In this document: positions 51,935 through 59,096 of the stretch, in pieces
Layout of the letters: every line of letters starts with the position of its first letter
Position numbering within the stretch: position 1 is the stretch's first letter
Assembly (NCBI RefSeq): GCF_005222485.1
Contig: NZ_CP029078.1
Span: 7,441,501 to 7,505,500 of the forward strand
DNA length: 64,000 nt
Direction of reading: 5' to 3'
Source: Streptomyces griseoviridis
Lineage (GTDB): Bacteria; Actinomycetota; Actinomycetes; Streptomycetales; Streptomycetaceae
Translations under genes and position numbers: made by a program
The notes under the pieces: generated by a model
Database searches by the model: none
What the model saw: only the letters and a program-made list of their open reading frames with translations
What the model was told of the DNA's origin: nothing

Positions 51935-53527
51935 ATGGCAACCCTCACCCCGACCGACCCACCGACCTCGACCCCCGCCCCGACGCCACCCCCGACGCTC
52001 ACCCTCAAAGCGGGCACCGCCTGGTCCGACGCCTGGAGCCGCTGCCTCGCCGTCGCCCCCGAGGCGTTCCGGGACGACCACGTCCTCAACCTCTGGGGCG
52101 CGGCCTGGCGGCCGGGCGGAAGAACCCTGCCCGCCGTCAGCCCGGTCGACGGCACCCCCGTCGCCGGTCCGCCACGGCTCGACGGCGACACCGCCCACCG
52201 GGCGGTCCGCGCCGCCCTCGACCAGCACCGCGCCTGGCGGCACGTCCCGCTCGCCGAACGGCGGGCCCGGGTCACGGCCACCCTCGACGCCCTCACCGAA
52301 CACCGAGACCTCCTCGCGCTGCTGCTGGTCCGGGAGATCGGCAAGCCCTGGCGGTCGGCGCGGGCCGACGTGGACCGGGCCGTCGACGGCGTGCGCTGGT
52401 ACGTCGACGGCATCGAACGGATGGTCGCCGGACGGGCCCCGCTGGACGGTCCTGTATCCAACATCGCGAGCTGGAACTACCCGATGAGCGTGCTCGTTCA
52501 CTCACTGCTGGTACAGGCACTGGCGGGCAACGCGGTCATCGCCAAGACCCCGACCGACGGCGGTCTCGCGTGCCTCACCCTGGCCGGCGCGCTCGCCGCG
52601 CGTGAGGGAATCCCGGTGACCCTCGTCAGCGGCGGCGGAGGCGAGCTGTCCCGCGCGCTGGTGCGCTCGCCCGAGATCGGCTGCGTCTCCTTCGTCGGCG
52701 GCCGTGACACCGGGGCCGCTGTCGCCACCGCCGTGGCGGACCTCGGCACCCGGCACGTACTCGAACAGGAAGGACTGAACACCTGGGGCATCTGGAACTA
52801 TTCGGACTGGCCAGCGTTCACGGCCGTCGTCCCCCGACTCTTCGACTACGGCAAACAGCGTTGCACGGCCTACCCGCGCATCGTCGTGCAACGGCGGCTG
52901 TTCGACGCGTTCCTGGCCGCGTACCTCCCGGCGGTCCGCACGCTCAGGGTCGGCCACCCGCTGGCCGTCGAGCACCCCGACGACCCGTACCCGGAGCTGG
53001 ACCTCGGGCCGGTGATCAACGCGGCCAAGGCGGCGGAGCTGCGCGCACAGGTCACCGACGCCGTCGAACGCGGCGCCGTCCCGCTGCACCGCGCGGACCC
53101 GGCGACGGCGCGCTTCCTGCCCGGCCAGGACACCTCGGCCTACGTCCAGCCGGTCACCCTGCTCAATTCGCCCCCGTCCTCACCGCTGCACCACGCGGAG
53201 CCGTTCGGCCCGGTCGACACCGTCGTGCTGGTCGACACGGAGGCGGAGCTGCTGGCCGCGATGAACGCCTCGAACGGCGCGCTGGTGGCCACCCTGTCCA
53301 CCGACGACCGGGCCACCTTCGACCGGCTCGCCCCGCAGATCAGGGCGTTCAAGGTCGGCCACGGCAGCCCCCGCTCCCGAGGCGACCGCGACGAACTGTT
53401 CGGCGGCCTCGGCGCGTCCTGGCGCGGCGCGTTCGTCGGCGGTGAACTCCTCGTCCGCGCGGTGACGCGGGGACCGCGGGGGGAACGGTTGCCGGGGAAC
53501 TTCCCGGAGTACCACCTGATGCCGTGA
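51935..53527 (+). CDS. aldehyde dehydrogenase family protein
   Basis: The protein has 530 residues from the ATG at 51935, which follows GAGCGGAG; a much longer open frame upstream is repeat-derived. Catalytic residues are Glu277 in HVLEQEGLNTWG and Cys310 in GKQRCTAYPRIV, 33 residues apart as usual. The Asn of the oxyanion hole is in SNIASWNYPMSVL. The E-x-x-G and QRC contexts are unlike those of common betaine or succinate-semialdehyde enzymes, so it is a divergent member. It may oxidise glyoxylate, formaldehyde or a related aldehyde in this C1/C2 locus; that is inferred. Confidence 0.85.
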   Translation: MATLTPTDPPTSTPAPTPPPTLTLKAGTAWSDAWSRCLAVAPEAFRDDHVLNLWGAAWRPGGRTLPAVSPVDGTPVAGPPRLDGDTAHRAVRAALDQHRAWRHVPLAERRARVTATLDALTEHRDLLALLLVREIGKPWRSARADVDRAVDGVRWYVDGIERMVAGRAPLDGPVSNIASWNYPMSVLVHSLLVQALAGNAVIAKTPTDGGLACLTLAGALAAREGIPVTLVSGGGGELSRALVRSPEIGCVSFVGGRDTGAAVATAVADLGTRHVLEQEGLNTWGIWNYSDWPAFTAVVPRLFDYGKQRCTAYPRIVVQRRLFDAFLAAYLPAVRTLRVGHPLAVEHPDDPYPELDLGPVINAAKAAELRAQVTDAVERGAVPLHRADPATARFLPGQDTSAYVQPVTLLNSPPSSPLHHAEPFGPVDTVVLVDTEAELLAAMNASNGALVATLSTDDRATFDRLAPQIRAFKVGHGSPRSRGDRDELFGGLGASWRGAFVGGELLVRAVTRGPRGERLPGNFPEYHLMP

Positions 53528-53715
53528 TGCGGTGGGCTGCGGGCGGTGGGTCGTGAGGAGGACGCGGCCACCTCGGGTGATCGTCCACGGCCTCCCGTCC
53601 GCACCCTGCCGTCCCCGCCCGCGAGGCGGAAACGCAGGTGAAAGGCGCTCCGAAAGCTTGGTATTGTTGTCCATGTCGCCGCGGGGAACACCCCCGGCCA
53701 GGCGGCAGACACCTA

Positions 53716-53803
53716 GTCCGGGTGGCGGAATGGCAGACGCGCTAGCTTGAGGTGCTAGTGCCCTTTATCGGGCGTGGGGGTTCAAGTCCCCCCTCGGACA
53801 CCA
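53716..53803 (+). tRNA. tRNA-Leu (anticodon GAG), CCA encoded
   Basis: The acceptor GTCCGGG (53716-53722) pairs with CTCGGAC before the discriminator A (53800), with one G-T pair, and CCA is encoded (53801-53803). The anticodon stem CTAGC/GCTAG encloses TTGAGGT, giving anticodon GAG, which reads CTC and CTT. A long variable arm (TGCCCTTTATCGGGCGT) marks a class II tRNA. The T arm is GGGGG-TTCAAGT-CCCCC. A hairpin terminator starts 36 bp downstream. Confidence 0.96.
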
Positions 53804-53838
53804 TCGCGGGTATCTCACGCAAGTACCCAGGTCAGTCT

Positions 53839-53879
53839 CACAGAACTCCCAGTACGGATTCGTCCGGGCTGGGAGTTCT
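53839..53879. terminator. hairpin after tRNA-Leu, copy R1 of a 41-bp direct repeat
   Basis: Arms AGAACTCCCAG and CTGGGAGTTCT enclose a 16-nt loop containing GGATTCGTCC. It probably ends the tRNA transcript. The same 41 bp recur at 55923-55963 with one difference (A to G at position 13), 2084 bp downstream. Confidence 0.8.
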
Positions 53880-54097
53880 TCTGTGTTCGGGGTCTTGCTC
53901 GGCGAGGGGTGGCTGACGGGATTCCCGGCGAGCGGCGGGAGGCGGGCGGCAGGCGGCGGGCAGAGGGCTGGAGACAAGGGGGGCCAAGCCATCTAGCCAT
54001 CTCCGGCACCGCCTCGGCCATATCGGGGATGCCGATTGCGTCGTGGGGACCCGTTGGCGACGGTGGGCAGGCAGACACGTGCTTCCCAGGGGGTCCG

Positions 54098-55198
54098 ATG
54101 ACGTTCATGGAGTTCGACACGGTGGGGCTGCCGCGGGAGCAGCGCTTCGACTGGTGGTGCGAGGTGGTCGGCGCGGGTGTGGCGCCCACCAGGATCACCA
54201 GCGACGAGGCTTCGGACTTCACGGGGAGCATCGGGTCCCTCGGGATGGGGCGGATCCAGCTGACGACGATGGCTTTCCCCACGGTCCAGTCGGAGCGCAC
54301 CGCGCAGCTCGTCCGCCGGGGGGACCCGGAGACCTATGAACTCACCCTGGTTCTGGGCGGTTCCATGGAGGTTTCCCAGCGTCGCAACGAGGCTCGGTTG
54401 TCCGCCGGCGACTTCGCCGTCTGGACGTCTTCGCGGCCCTACCGGGGCCGGGCCGTGAGCGGGCCTGGCGTCGGCTCCGCGCGGGCGATCATCCTGCACC
54501 TGCCGAGAGAGATGCTCCCTGTTCCCGAGGCCAGGATGGACCGGTTGCTCGCGTGTGCCGTATCGGGGCGAACCGGTATGGGCCGCGTCCTCGCTGACCA
54601 CCTCACCTCGGTCGCCCGGGAGGCGTCCGCGCTGGCCCCCCTGGACAGCCCGCGTCTGGGTCTGGCGAGTCTGGACCTGGCCGCGGGACTGTTCGCCGCC
54701 CAGGCTGATGCGCTGGACCGCCTCCCTCCGGAAACGCGGCACCAAGTGCTGCTGGCCCGCATCGACCTCTTCGTCCAGGACCACCTGGGCGATCTCCAGC
54801 TCGGTCCCGGCGCCATCGCGGCACACCACCACATCTCCGTACGGCTCCTTCACCGGCTCTTCCGCGACCGGGGCGAGACGGTGTCGACGATGATCCGACG
54901 GCGCCGACTGGAGCGATGCCACGCGGACCTCGCCGACCCGAGGCTGCTGGCCGTCCCCGTGCACGCCATCGGCGCGCGATGGGGCATGGGCGCTCCGGAC
55001 CGCTTCAGCCGCGCGTTCCGCGCCGCCTACGGCCTCCCGCCCGGCGAACACCGCCGCAGGACCCTGGGTATGTGTGGTCGGACGACCACGGCGTCGGGGC
55101 CGGCTGACATCGGGCCCGGCGTCGGGTGCCAACTGACATCGGGGCCGGTTCCTCGTAGTGCGTCCAGGGACAAGCCTTCATGCGCTCCATGCCAATGA
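54098..55198 (+). CDS. AraC family transcriptional regulator
   Basis: The protein has 366 residues. The ATG at 54098 follows AGGGGG (54088-54093); the longer open frame reaches back over the tRNA and is not real. An AraC_binding_2-like N-terminal domain spans about 10-190 (LPREQRFDWWCEVVGAG, YELTLVLGGSMEVSQRRNEA, GDFAVWTSSRPYRG). The HTH_18 domain spans about 225-325 (AIAAHHHISVRLLHRLFRDRGETVSTMIRRRRLERCHADL in outline). A 40-residue tail follows, encoded partly by a 29-bp near-tandem duplication (units at about 55091 and 55120), unlike typical AraC proteins. The stop may once have been earlier. It lies between copies R1 and R2 of the 41-bp repeat. Confidence 0.85.
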   Translation: MTFMEFDTVGLPREQRFDWWCEVVGAGVAPTRITSDEASDFTGSIGSLGMGRIQLTTMAFPTVQSERTAQLVRRGDPETYELTLVLGGSMEVSQRRNEARLSAGDFAVWTSSRPYRGRAVSGPGVGSARAIILHLPREMLPVPEARMDRLLACAVSGRTGMGRVLADHLTSVAREASALAPLDSPRLGLASLDLAAGLFAAQADALDRLPPETRHQVLLARIDLFVQDHLGDLQLGPGAIAAHHHISVRLLHRLFRDRGETVSTMIRRRRLERCHADLADPRLLAVPVHAIGARWGMGAPDRFSRAFRAAYGLPPGEHRRRTLGMCGRTTTASGPADIGPGVGCQLTSGPVPRSASRDKPSCAPCQ

Positions 55199-55349
55199 CG
55201 GACGTCGCGGTCGACTCACACACTGGTCAGGTGCATGAGGAAGCCGGAAGGACGTGTCGCGAGGCGACGTCAACCTCACTCGGCCGCCGGAGCGTTCGGC
55301 TGAGTCACGGCGCGGTGATTCCGGGTCCGCCACCGACTGAGGGAGAGCC

Positions 55350-55847
55350 TTGAACCTTCGTATCAGCAGGGGAACAGTGGTACTGACCGCCGGAATCGCC
55401 ATGTTCATAGGTGGGGCGAGTGCGCCGTCCGCCGGTGCCGCGCCCGCGATGGCGGGGCCGTACACCTGGGTGAACGGGAACTCGGGCAAGTGTCTGGAGA
55501 TTCGGGGGGACTCGACCGCCAATGGCGCCGGGGCCAACCAGTGGGACTGCAACGGCTCCGCGACCCAGCAGTGGTACAGCTCCAACCTGTCCGGCTGGGG
55601 GACTTTCGTCAACGCGAACTCGGGCAAGTGCCTTGAGATTCGGGGGGACTCGACCGCGAACGGCGCCGGGGCCAACCAGTGGGACTGCAACGGCTCCGCC
55701 ACCCAGCAGTGGTACTGGACCTCTTCGTACACTCTCGTCAACGGAAACTCGGGCAAGTGCCTTGAGATTCGGGGGGATTCCACCGCGAACGGCGCTGGAG
55801 CCAACCAGTGGGACTGCAACGGCTCCGCCACCCAGCACTGGTACTGA
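55350..55847 (+). CDS. secreted ricin-type beta-trefoil lectin (single-domain CBM13)
   Basis: The protein has 165 residues with a TTG start at 55350 after GGGAG (55341-55345). A signal peptide (VVLTAGIAMFIGGASAPS) is cleaved near AAPAMA, about residue 35. The mature part is only three 36-residue repeats of the pattern NGNSGKCLEIRGDS... QWDCNGSATQQWY, each with the QxW motif, which make one complete beta-trefoil. There is no catalytic domain. It should bind galactose- or xylan-type sugars outside the cell. The three repeats are nearly identical even at DNA level (see the repeat entry), so they expanded or were homogenised recently. Confidence 0.88.
   Translation: MNLRISRGTVVLTAGIAMFIGGASAPSAGAAPAMAGPYTWVNGNSGKCLEIRGDSTANGAGANQWDCNGSATQQWYSSNLSGWGTFVNANSGKCLEIRGDSTANGAGANQWDCNGSATQQWYWTSSYTLVNGNSGKCLEIRGDSTANGAGANQWDCNGSATQHWY
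55470..55844. repeat. three near-identical 108-bp coding repeats in the lectin gene
   Basis: Units are 55470-55577, 55608-55715 and 55737-55844, separated by short unrelated linkers. All three share blocks such as AACTCGGGCAAGTG, GAGATTCGGGGGGA and CCAACCAGTGGGACTGCAAC. Differences are mostly silent. Confidence 0.9.
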
Positions 55848-55922
55848 GCCACCAGAGCGCGCCACCGTCCCGAAGATCACGCCTGCTCGATCTGGTCGAC
55901 ACGTCATTGCCCCGATCGGCTC

Positions 55923-55963
55923 CACAGAACTCCCGGTACGGATTCGTCCGGGCTGGGAGTTCT
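55923..55963. terminator. hairpin between lectin and GlxA-type genes, copy R2 of the 41-bp repeat
   Basis: It matches R1 (53839-53879) at 40 of 41 positions and forms the same type of stem (AGAACTCCC / GGGAGTTCT). It lies between the convergent lectin and GlxA-type genes and can end both transcripts. Confidence 0.8.
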
Positions 55964-55987
55964 GTGGGGGCGGCCCGGCGCGATGTG

Positions 55988-56926
55988 TCAGCTGAAGGCG
56001 CGGCGGTAGGCGTGGGGGCTGACGCCTGTGGTCCTTTTGAACCGGTCGCGGAAGGCGGTGGGCGAGCCGAACCCGACCTGGGCGCCGATGCGTTCGACGG
56101 AGTGGTGCGTGGTTTCCAGGAGGTGCTGGGCCTGGCGGATGCGTGCGCGGTGGAGCCACTGGAGCGGGGTGGATCCGGTCTGTTCGCGGAAGCGCCTGAT
56201 CAGGGTGCGAGTGCTGGTTCCGGCGTGGGCGGCGATGTCGGCGAGGGTGAGTTCGGAGCTCAAGTTCTCCTGCAGCCAGGCCAGTAGCGGTTCGAGTGTC
56301 GATCCCTGGGGGGTGGGGGCGTGCGGGTGGACGATGAACTGCGCCTGTCCGCCCTCGCGTTCCAGGGGCATGACGGACAGCCGGGCCGCGTCGGCTGCGA
56401 CGGCTGAGCCGTAGTCGCGGCGGATCATGTGCAGGCACAGGTCCAGGCCTGCGGCGGCGCCGGCGGAGGTGAGGATCTGGCCGTTGTCGACGTACAGGAC
56501 GTCTGGGTCCACCTCGATGTCGGGGTGGGCCGCGGCCAGGAGATCGGCCGCGGCCCAGTGGGTGGTGGCCCGCAGGCCGTCGAGGAGTCCGGTGGCGGCC
56601 AGGGGGAAGGTGCCTGAGCAGATGGAGGCGATGCGCGTGCCGTTCTCGGCGGCTGCGCGCAGCGCGTCGCGGACGGCACCGGTGACCGGCGCCGTGGCGT
56701 CGGCGACGCCGGGAACGATGATCGTGTCGGCGGCCCTGAGATCGTCCAGCCCCCAGGGCACGCGCACGGTGAAGACGCCGGCGTCGATCTCCGGCCGTTC
56801 GGCGCAGACGCGGATCTGGTAGCCGGGGCGCCCGTCGGGCAGGCGGACCCGGGAGAAGACCTCGATCGGGGTGGACAGATCGAAGGGGATCACCTGGTCC
56901 AAGGCTAGGACGGCAATGGTGTGCAT
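55988..56926 (-). CDS. GlxA-type regulator (GATase1-like domain plus AraC HTH)
   Basis: The protein has 312 residues. The N-terminal DJ-1/PfpI-like domain (about 1-170) has VLALDQVIPFDLSTPIEVFSR, DTIIVPGVAD and IASICSGTFPLAATGLLDG with the nucleophile-elbow Cys. The C-terminal AraC HTH (about 215-312) has LTLADIAAHAGTSTRTLIRRFREQTGSTPLQWL in outline and SVERIGAQVGFGSPTAFRDRFKRTTGVSPHAYR in outline. Such proteins often activate a neighbouring gene. The DJ-1/PfpI gene is divergent across a 211-bp, comparatively AT-rich gap and is the likely target. Confidence 0.92.
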   Translation of the reverse strand: MHTIAVLALDQVIPFDLSTPIEVFSRVRLPDGRPGYQIRVCAERPEIDAGVFTVRVPWGLDDLRAADTIIVPGVADATAPVTGAVRDALRAAAENGTRIASICSGTFPLAATGLLDGLRATTHWAAADLLAAAHPDIEVDPDVLYVDNGQILTSAGAAAGLDLCLHMIRRDYGSAVAADAARLSVMPLEREGGQAQFIVHPHAPTPQGSTLEPLLAWLQENLSSELTLADIAAHAGTSTRTLIRRFREQTGSTPLQWLHRARIRQAQHLLETTHHSVERIGAQVGFGSPTAFRDRFKRTTGVSPHAYRRAFS

Positions 56927-57137
56927 GGCAGGAATCTATCTGTTCTCCGGCTTCCGTTTCTGGTCTCGGTGCGACTTTTTCTGCGGTTTTGGCAGTTCAG
57001 CAGCCTTACCGGCCTCCGTGGCGTTATTCCGTTGGAAGGTGTCACTCATGCCACTGGGGGTGGGGAGGCGGCCCCGTTAGCGTCGGGAGCGACTCCGGCA
57101 CGGGCCGGATGACGACCACCCGCGAAGGAACCTCTCC

Positions 57138-57827
57138 GTGCATGCCCAGATCATCCTGTTCGACGGCTTCGACCCGCTCGATGTCATCGCCCCCTATGAA
57201 GTGCTGTACGCCGGCGGCACCGCTTCCGGCGGTGCCCTGAGCGTGGAACTGGTCTCCGCCGAGGGGCCGCGTGAGGTGGTCAGCGGTACCGGGGGCCTGG
57301 TCCTGCGCGCCACCGCCGCCCTGGATGCCGCACGCCCCGGCCTGATCCTGGTCCCCGGCGCCTCGGGCCGCGTGGGCGAGCCGGGCGAGGTCCCCGACCA
57401 GCACGCGGGGGCGGACGAATGGCGACCGGACGAATTCATCCCGGTCCTGCTGGGCCGCACCCTGACGACCGAGCTGCCCGCGCTGCTGAAGGCGGCGATG
57501 GACAACCCCGACGTGACGCTCGGCGCGGTGTGCGGCGGCTCGCTCGTCCTGGCCATGGCCGGCCTGCTGGAGGGCCGCTACGCCACCACCCACCACCTGG
57601 GCCTCGACATGCTCGACGCCACCGGCGTCCACGCGGTCAAGGCCCGCATCGTCGACGACGGTGACCTCGTCACCGGCGCCGGCGTCACCTCCGGCCTCGA
57701 CCTGGGCCTGTACCTGCTGGAGCGCATGGTGGGCCCGCGGATCGCCCACGCCGTCGAGGAACTCTTCGCCCATGAGCGCCGCGGCACCGTCTGGCGCCAC
57801 CAGGGCCCCGCACCCGCCGGCCTGTGA
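57138..57827 (+). CDS. DJ-1/PfpI family protein
   Basis: The protein has 229 residues with a GTG start at 57138 after GAAGGAA. It is a DJ-1/PfpI fold: AQIILFDGFDPLDVIAPYEVLY, GLILVPGASGRVG and the nucleophile elbow LGAVCGGSLVLAMAGLLEG with a Cys, followed by TTHHLGLDML and GDLVTGAGVTSGLDLGLYLLE. Members act as isonitrile hydratases, glyoxalases or amidases. The similarity to the N-domain of the divergent GlxA-type regulator suggests common ancestry. A small unknown gene follows after 57 bp and may be co-transcribed. Confidence 0.9.
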   Translation: MHAQIILFDGFDPLDVIAPYEVLYAGGTASGGALSVELVSAEGPREVVSGTGGLVLRATAALDAARPGLILVPGASGRVGEPGEVPDQHAGADEWRPDEFIPVLLGRTLTTELPALLKAAMDNPDVTLGAVCGGSLVLAMAGLLEGRYATTHHLGLDMLDATGVHAVKARIVDDGDLVTGAGVTSGLDLGLYLLERMVGPRIAHAVEELFAHERRGTVWRHQGPAPAGL

Positions 57828-57884
57828 CCCAGCGCGCCGGCGCGCACCACCCACCGCACCACACCCGCGAGGAAGAACGACACC

Positions 57885-58211
57885 ATGGCCGCAGAAGGCG
57901 TCTGGGACCTGTCCATCTCCACCCCGATCGGCACGATCGAAGCGGTGGTCGAATTCGCCCGTCCCCGTCAGGACGGTGTTCTGACGGGGACGGCCCGCGG
58001 GGCCGCGGAGAGCGTCCCGCTCAGCGACATCACCCTGGAGGGTGACCGGCTCACCTGGAAGCAGGCCGTCACCAAGCCCCTGCGACTCAACCTGGCCTTC
58101 GCGGTCACGCTCGACGGCGACACGCTGACCGGCACGTCCAAGGCCGGACGTCTTCCGGCCTCGAAGGTCACCGGCCGACGCCGCGCCGTCCCGGCGACCG
58201 CGGGCCGCTGA
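57885..58211 (+). CDS. small hypothetical protein
   Basis: The protein has 108 residues. The ATG at 57885 follows GAGGAAG. No known family is recognised. The sequence alternates hydrophobic and polar residues (GVWDLSISTPIGTIEAVVEF, GVLTGTARGAAESVPLSDITLEGDRLTWKQ in outline), which fits a small lipocalin-like or beta-barrel fold with a conserved W near the start. The codon pattern is normal for real genes here. It may act with the DJ-1/PfpI protein. The stop is followed by 14-bp near-repeats of GACCGCGGGCCGYT. Confidence 0.7.
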   Translation: MAAEGVWDLSISTPIGTIEAVVEFARPRQDGVLTGTARGAAESVPLSDITLEGDRLTWKQAVTKPLRLNLAFAVTLDGDTLTGTSKAGRLPASKVTGRRRAVPATAGR

Positions 58212-58602
58212 CCGCGGGCCGTTGACCGCTGAGCACTGACCACTGACCACGACGGAGCTTTCCTGTCCCCGCACGTCCTGCGGCGGTACCGGCCTGGGCG
58301 GACAGCCACATGATCGGTCGGGCAACCTCTCACCGGACACCTCCCTCGGGGCGTGCCGCTGCCCTGCCGCTCACCACCCTTGCGACAGCTCGACGTCCTC
58401 ACGATGAGGCCGGCGCGATCGTCGGTCTGCCGCCAGGGCGCGGCTGTCCCGTTCCGGGCGGGGCCCCCTTCTCGTCTCTTTCTCGTCACTCGGACCGTTT
58501 CGCCGTACCGCAAAGGCTTTTCCGGCTGTCCGCCACCTCGGCAGTATCTGCGCATCGCGGCATCACACGGTGCGGCGGTCCACACGAGATGGGGAGAAAG
58601 AG
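58212..58602. other. intergenic region without a supported gene
   Basis: It holds short repeats of GACCGCGGGCCG near its start and a lower-GC stretch around 58480-58600 that should contain the promoter of the small secreted protein gene. GGGGAGAAAG (58591-58600) is the ribosome binding site of that gene. No other feature can be supported. Confidence 0.5.
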
Positions 58603-58989
58603 ATGCGGTTCAGCAGGCTGGCACAGGCGGCGGCGGGCACGGTTGTGGCCCTGGGGGCGCTCGCGGGGACGGGAACGGCGAGCGCCGCTCAGGGCGCTGT
58701 CCCCGCGGGCTCGGTTTCGGCGGTGTGCGGGGAGTCGTACCACGTCGTCGTCCCCGGAGGGGAGGCGCAGTACACGGTGAACTGCGGCAGCAGCATCACC
58801 CGGGTGTCCGGATGGATCAAGGACACCGCGGCCGACGGCACGTGCGTGCGGATGAAGGTCTGGTGGCCCGACCGGCAGGGCTACACCTACTCGGCGAAGG
58901 CGTGCGAGAAGGGCCAGGTCGAGCACTTCGACCTCGGGGGCCGCACGAACGACGAACCGCCGACCGCCTACCTCCACACCGTGGGCTGA
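58603..58989 (+). CDS. small secreted hypothetical protein
   Basis: The protein has 128 residues. The ATG at 58603 follows GGGGAGAAAG (58591-58600). A clear signal peptide (MRFSRLAQAAAGTVVALGALAGTG) is cleaved near ASAA, about residue 29. The mature protein is about 98 residues with three Cys (SAVCGES, TVNCGSS, DGTCVRM) and a fourth in AKACEKG, so two disulfides are likely. Tryptophans lie in GWIKDT and VWWPD. No family is recognised. It ends before a terminator hairpin. Confidence 0.8.
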   Translation: MRFSRLAQAAAGTVVALGALAGTGTASAAQGAVPAGSVSAVCGESYHVVVPGGEAQYTVNCGSSITRVSGWIKDTAADGTCVRMKVWWPDRQGYTYSAKACEKGQVEHFDLGGRTNDEPPTAYLHTVG

Positions 58990-59056
58990 CCGCCCCGGAG
59001 CGACCCGGAGCGCCCCGGGCGATCCGGCTCAGTCGGCTGCCGGCCGGGTCCGGCCA

Positions 59057-59085
59057 GCAGCCCGCCACGTCGGGAGGCGGGCTGC
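59057..59085. terminator. hairpin between convergent genes
   Basis: Arms GCAGCCCGCC (59057-59066) and GGCGGGCTGC (59076-59085) enclose a 9-nt loop. It lies between the secreted protein gene and the convergent ArsR-like gene. Confidence 0.8.
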
Positions 59086-59096
59086 CCGGTGTGCCG

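Noticed and set aside
53716..53803. bldA (leucine TTA) tRNA
   Set aside because: The anticodon is GAG, not TAA, so it reads CTC/CTT and is not bldA.
53774..54097. N-terminal extension of the AraC gene across the tRNA
   Set aside because: The open frame begins inside tRNA-Leu and includes the hairpin R1. A ribosome site and conserved domain start support the ATG at 54098.
55470..55844. Possible CRISPR or mobile-element repeats
   Set aside because: The 108-bp units encode lectin repeats in frame with QxW motifs and differ mainly at silent sites.
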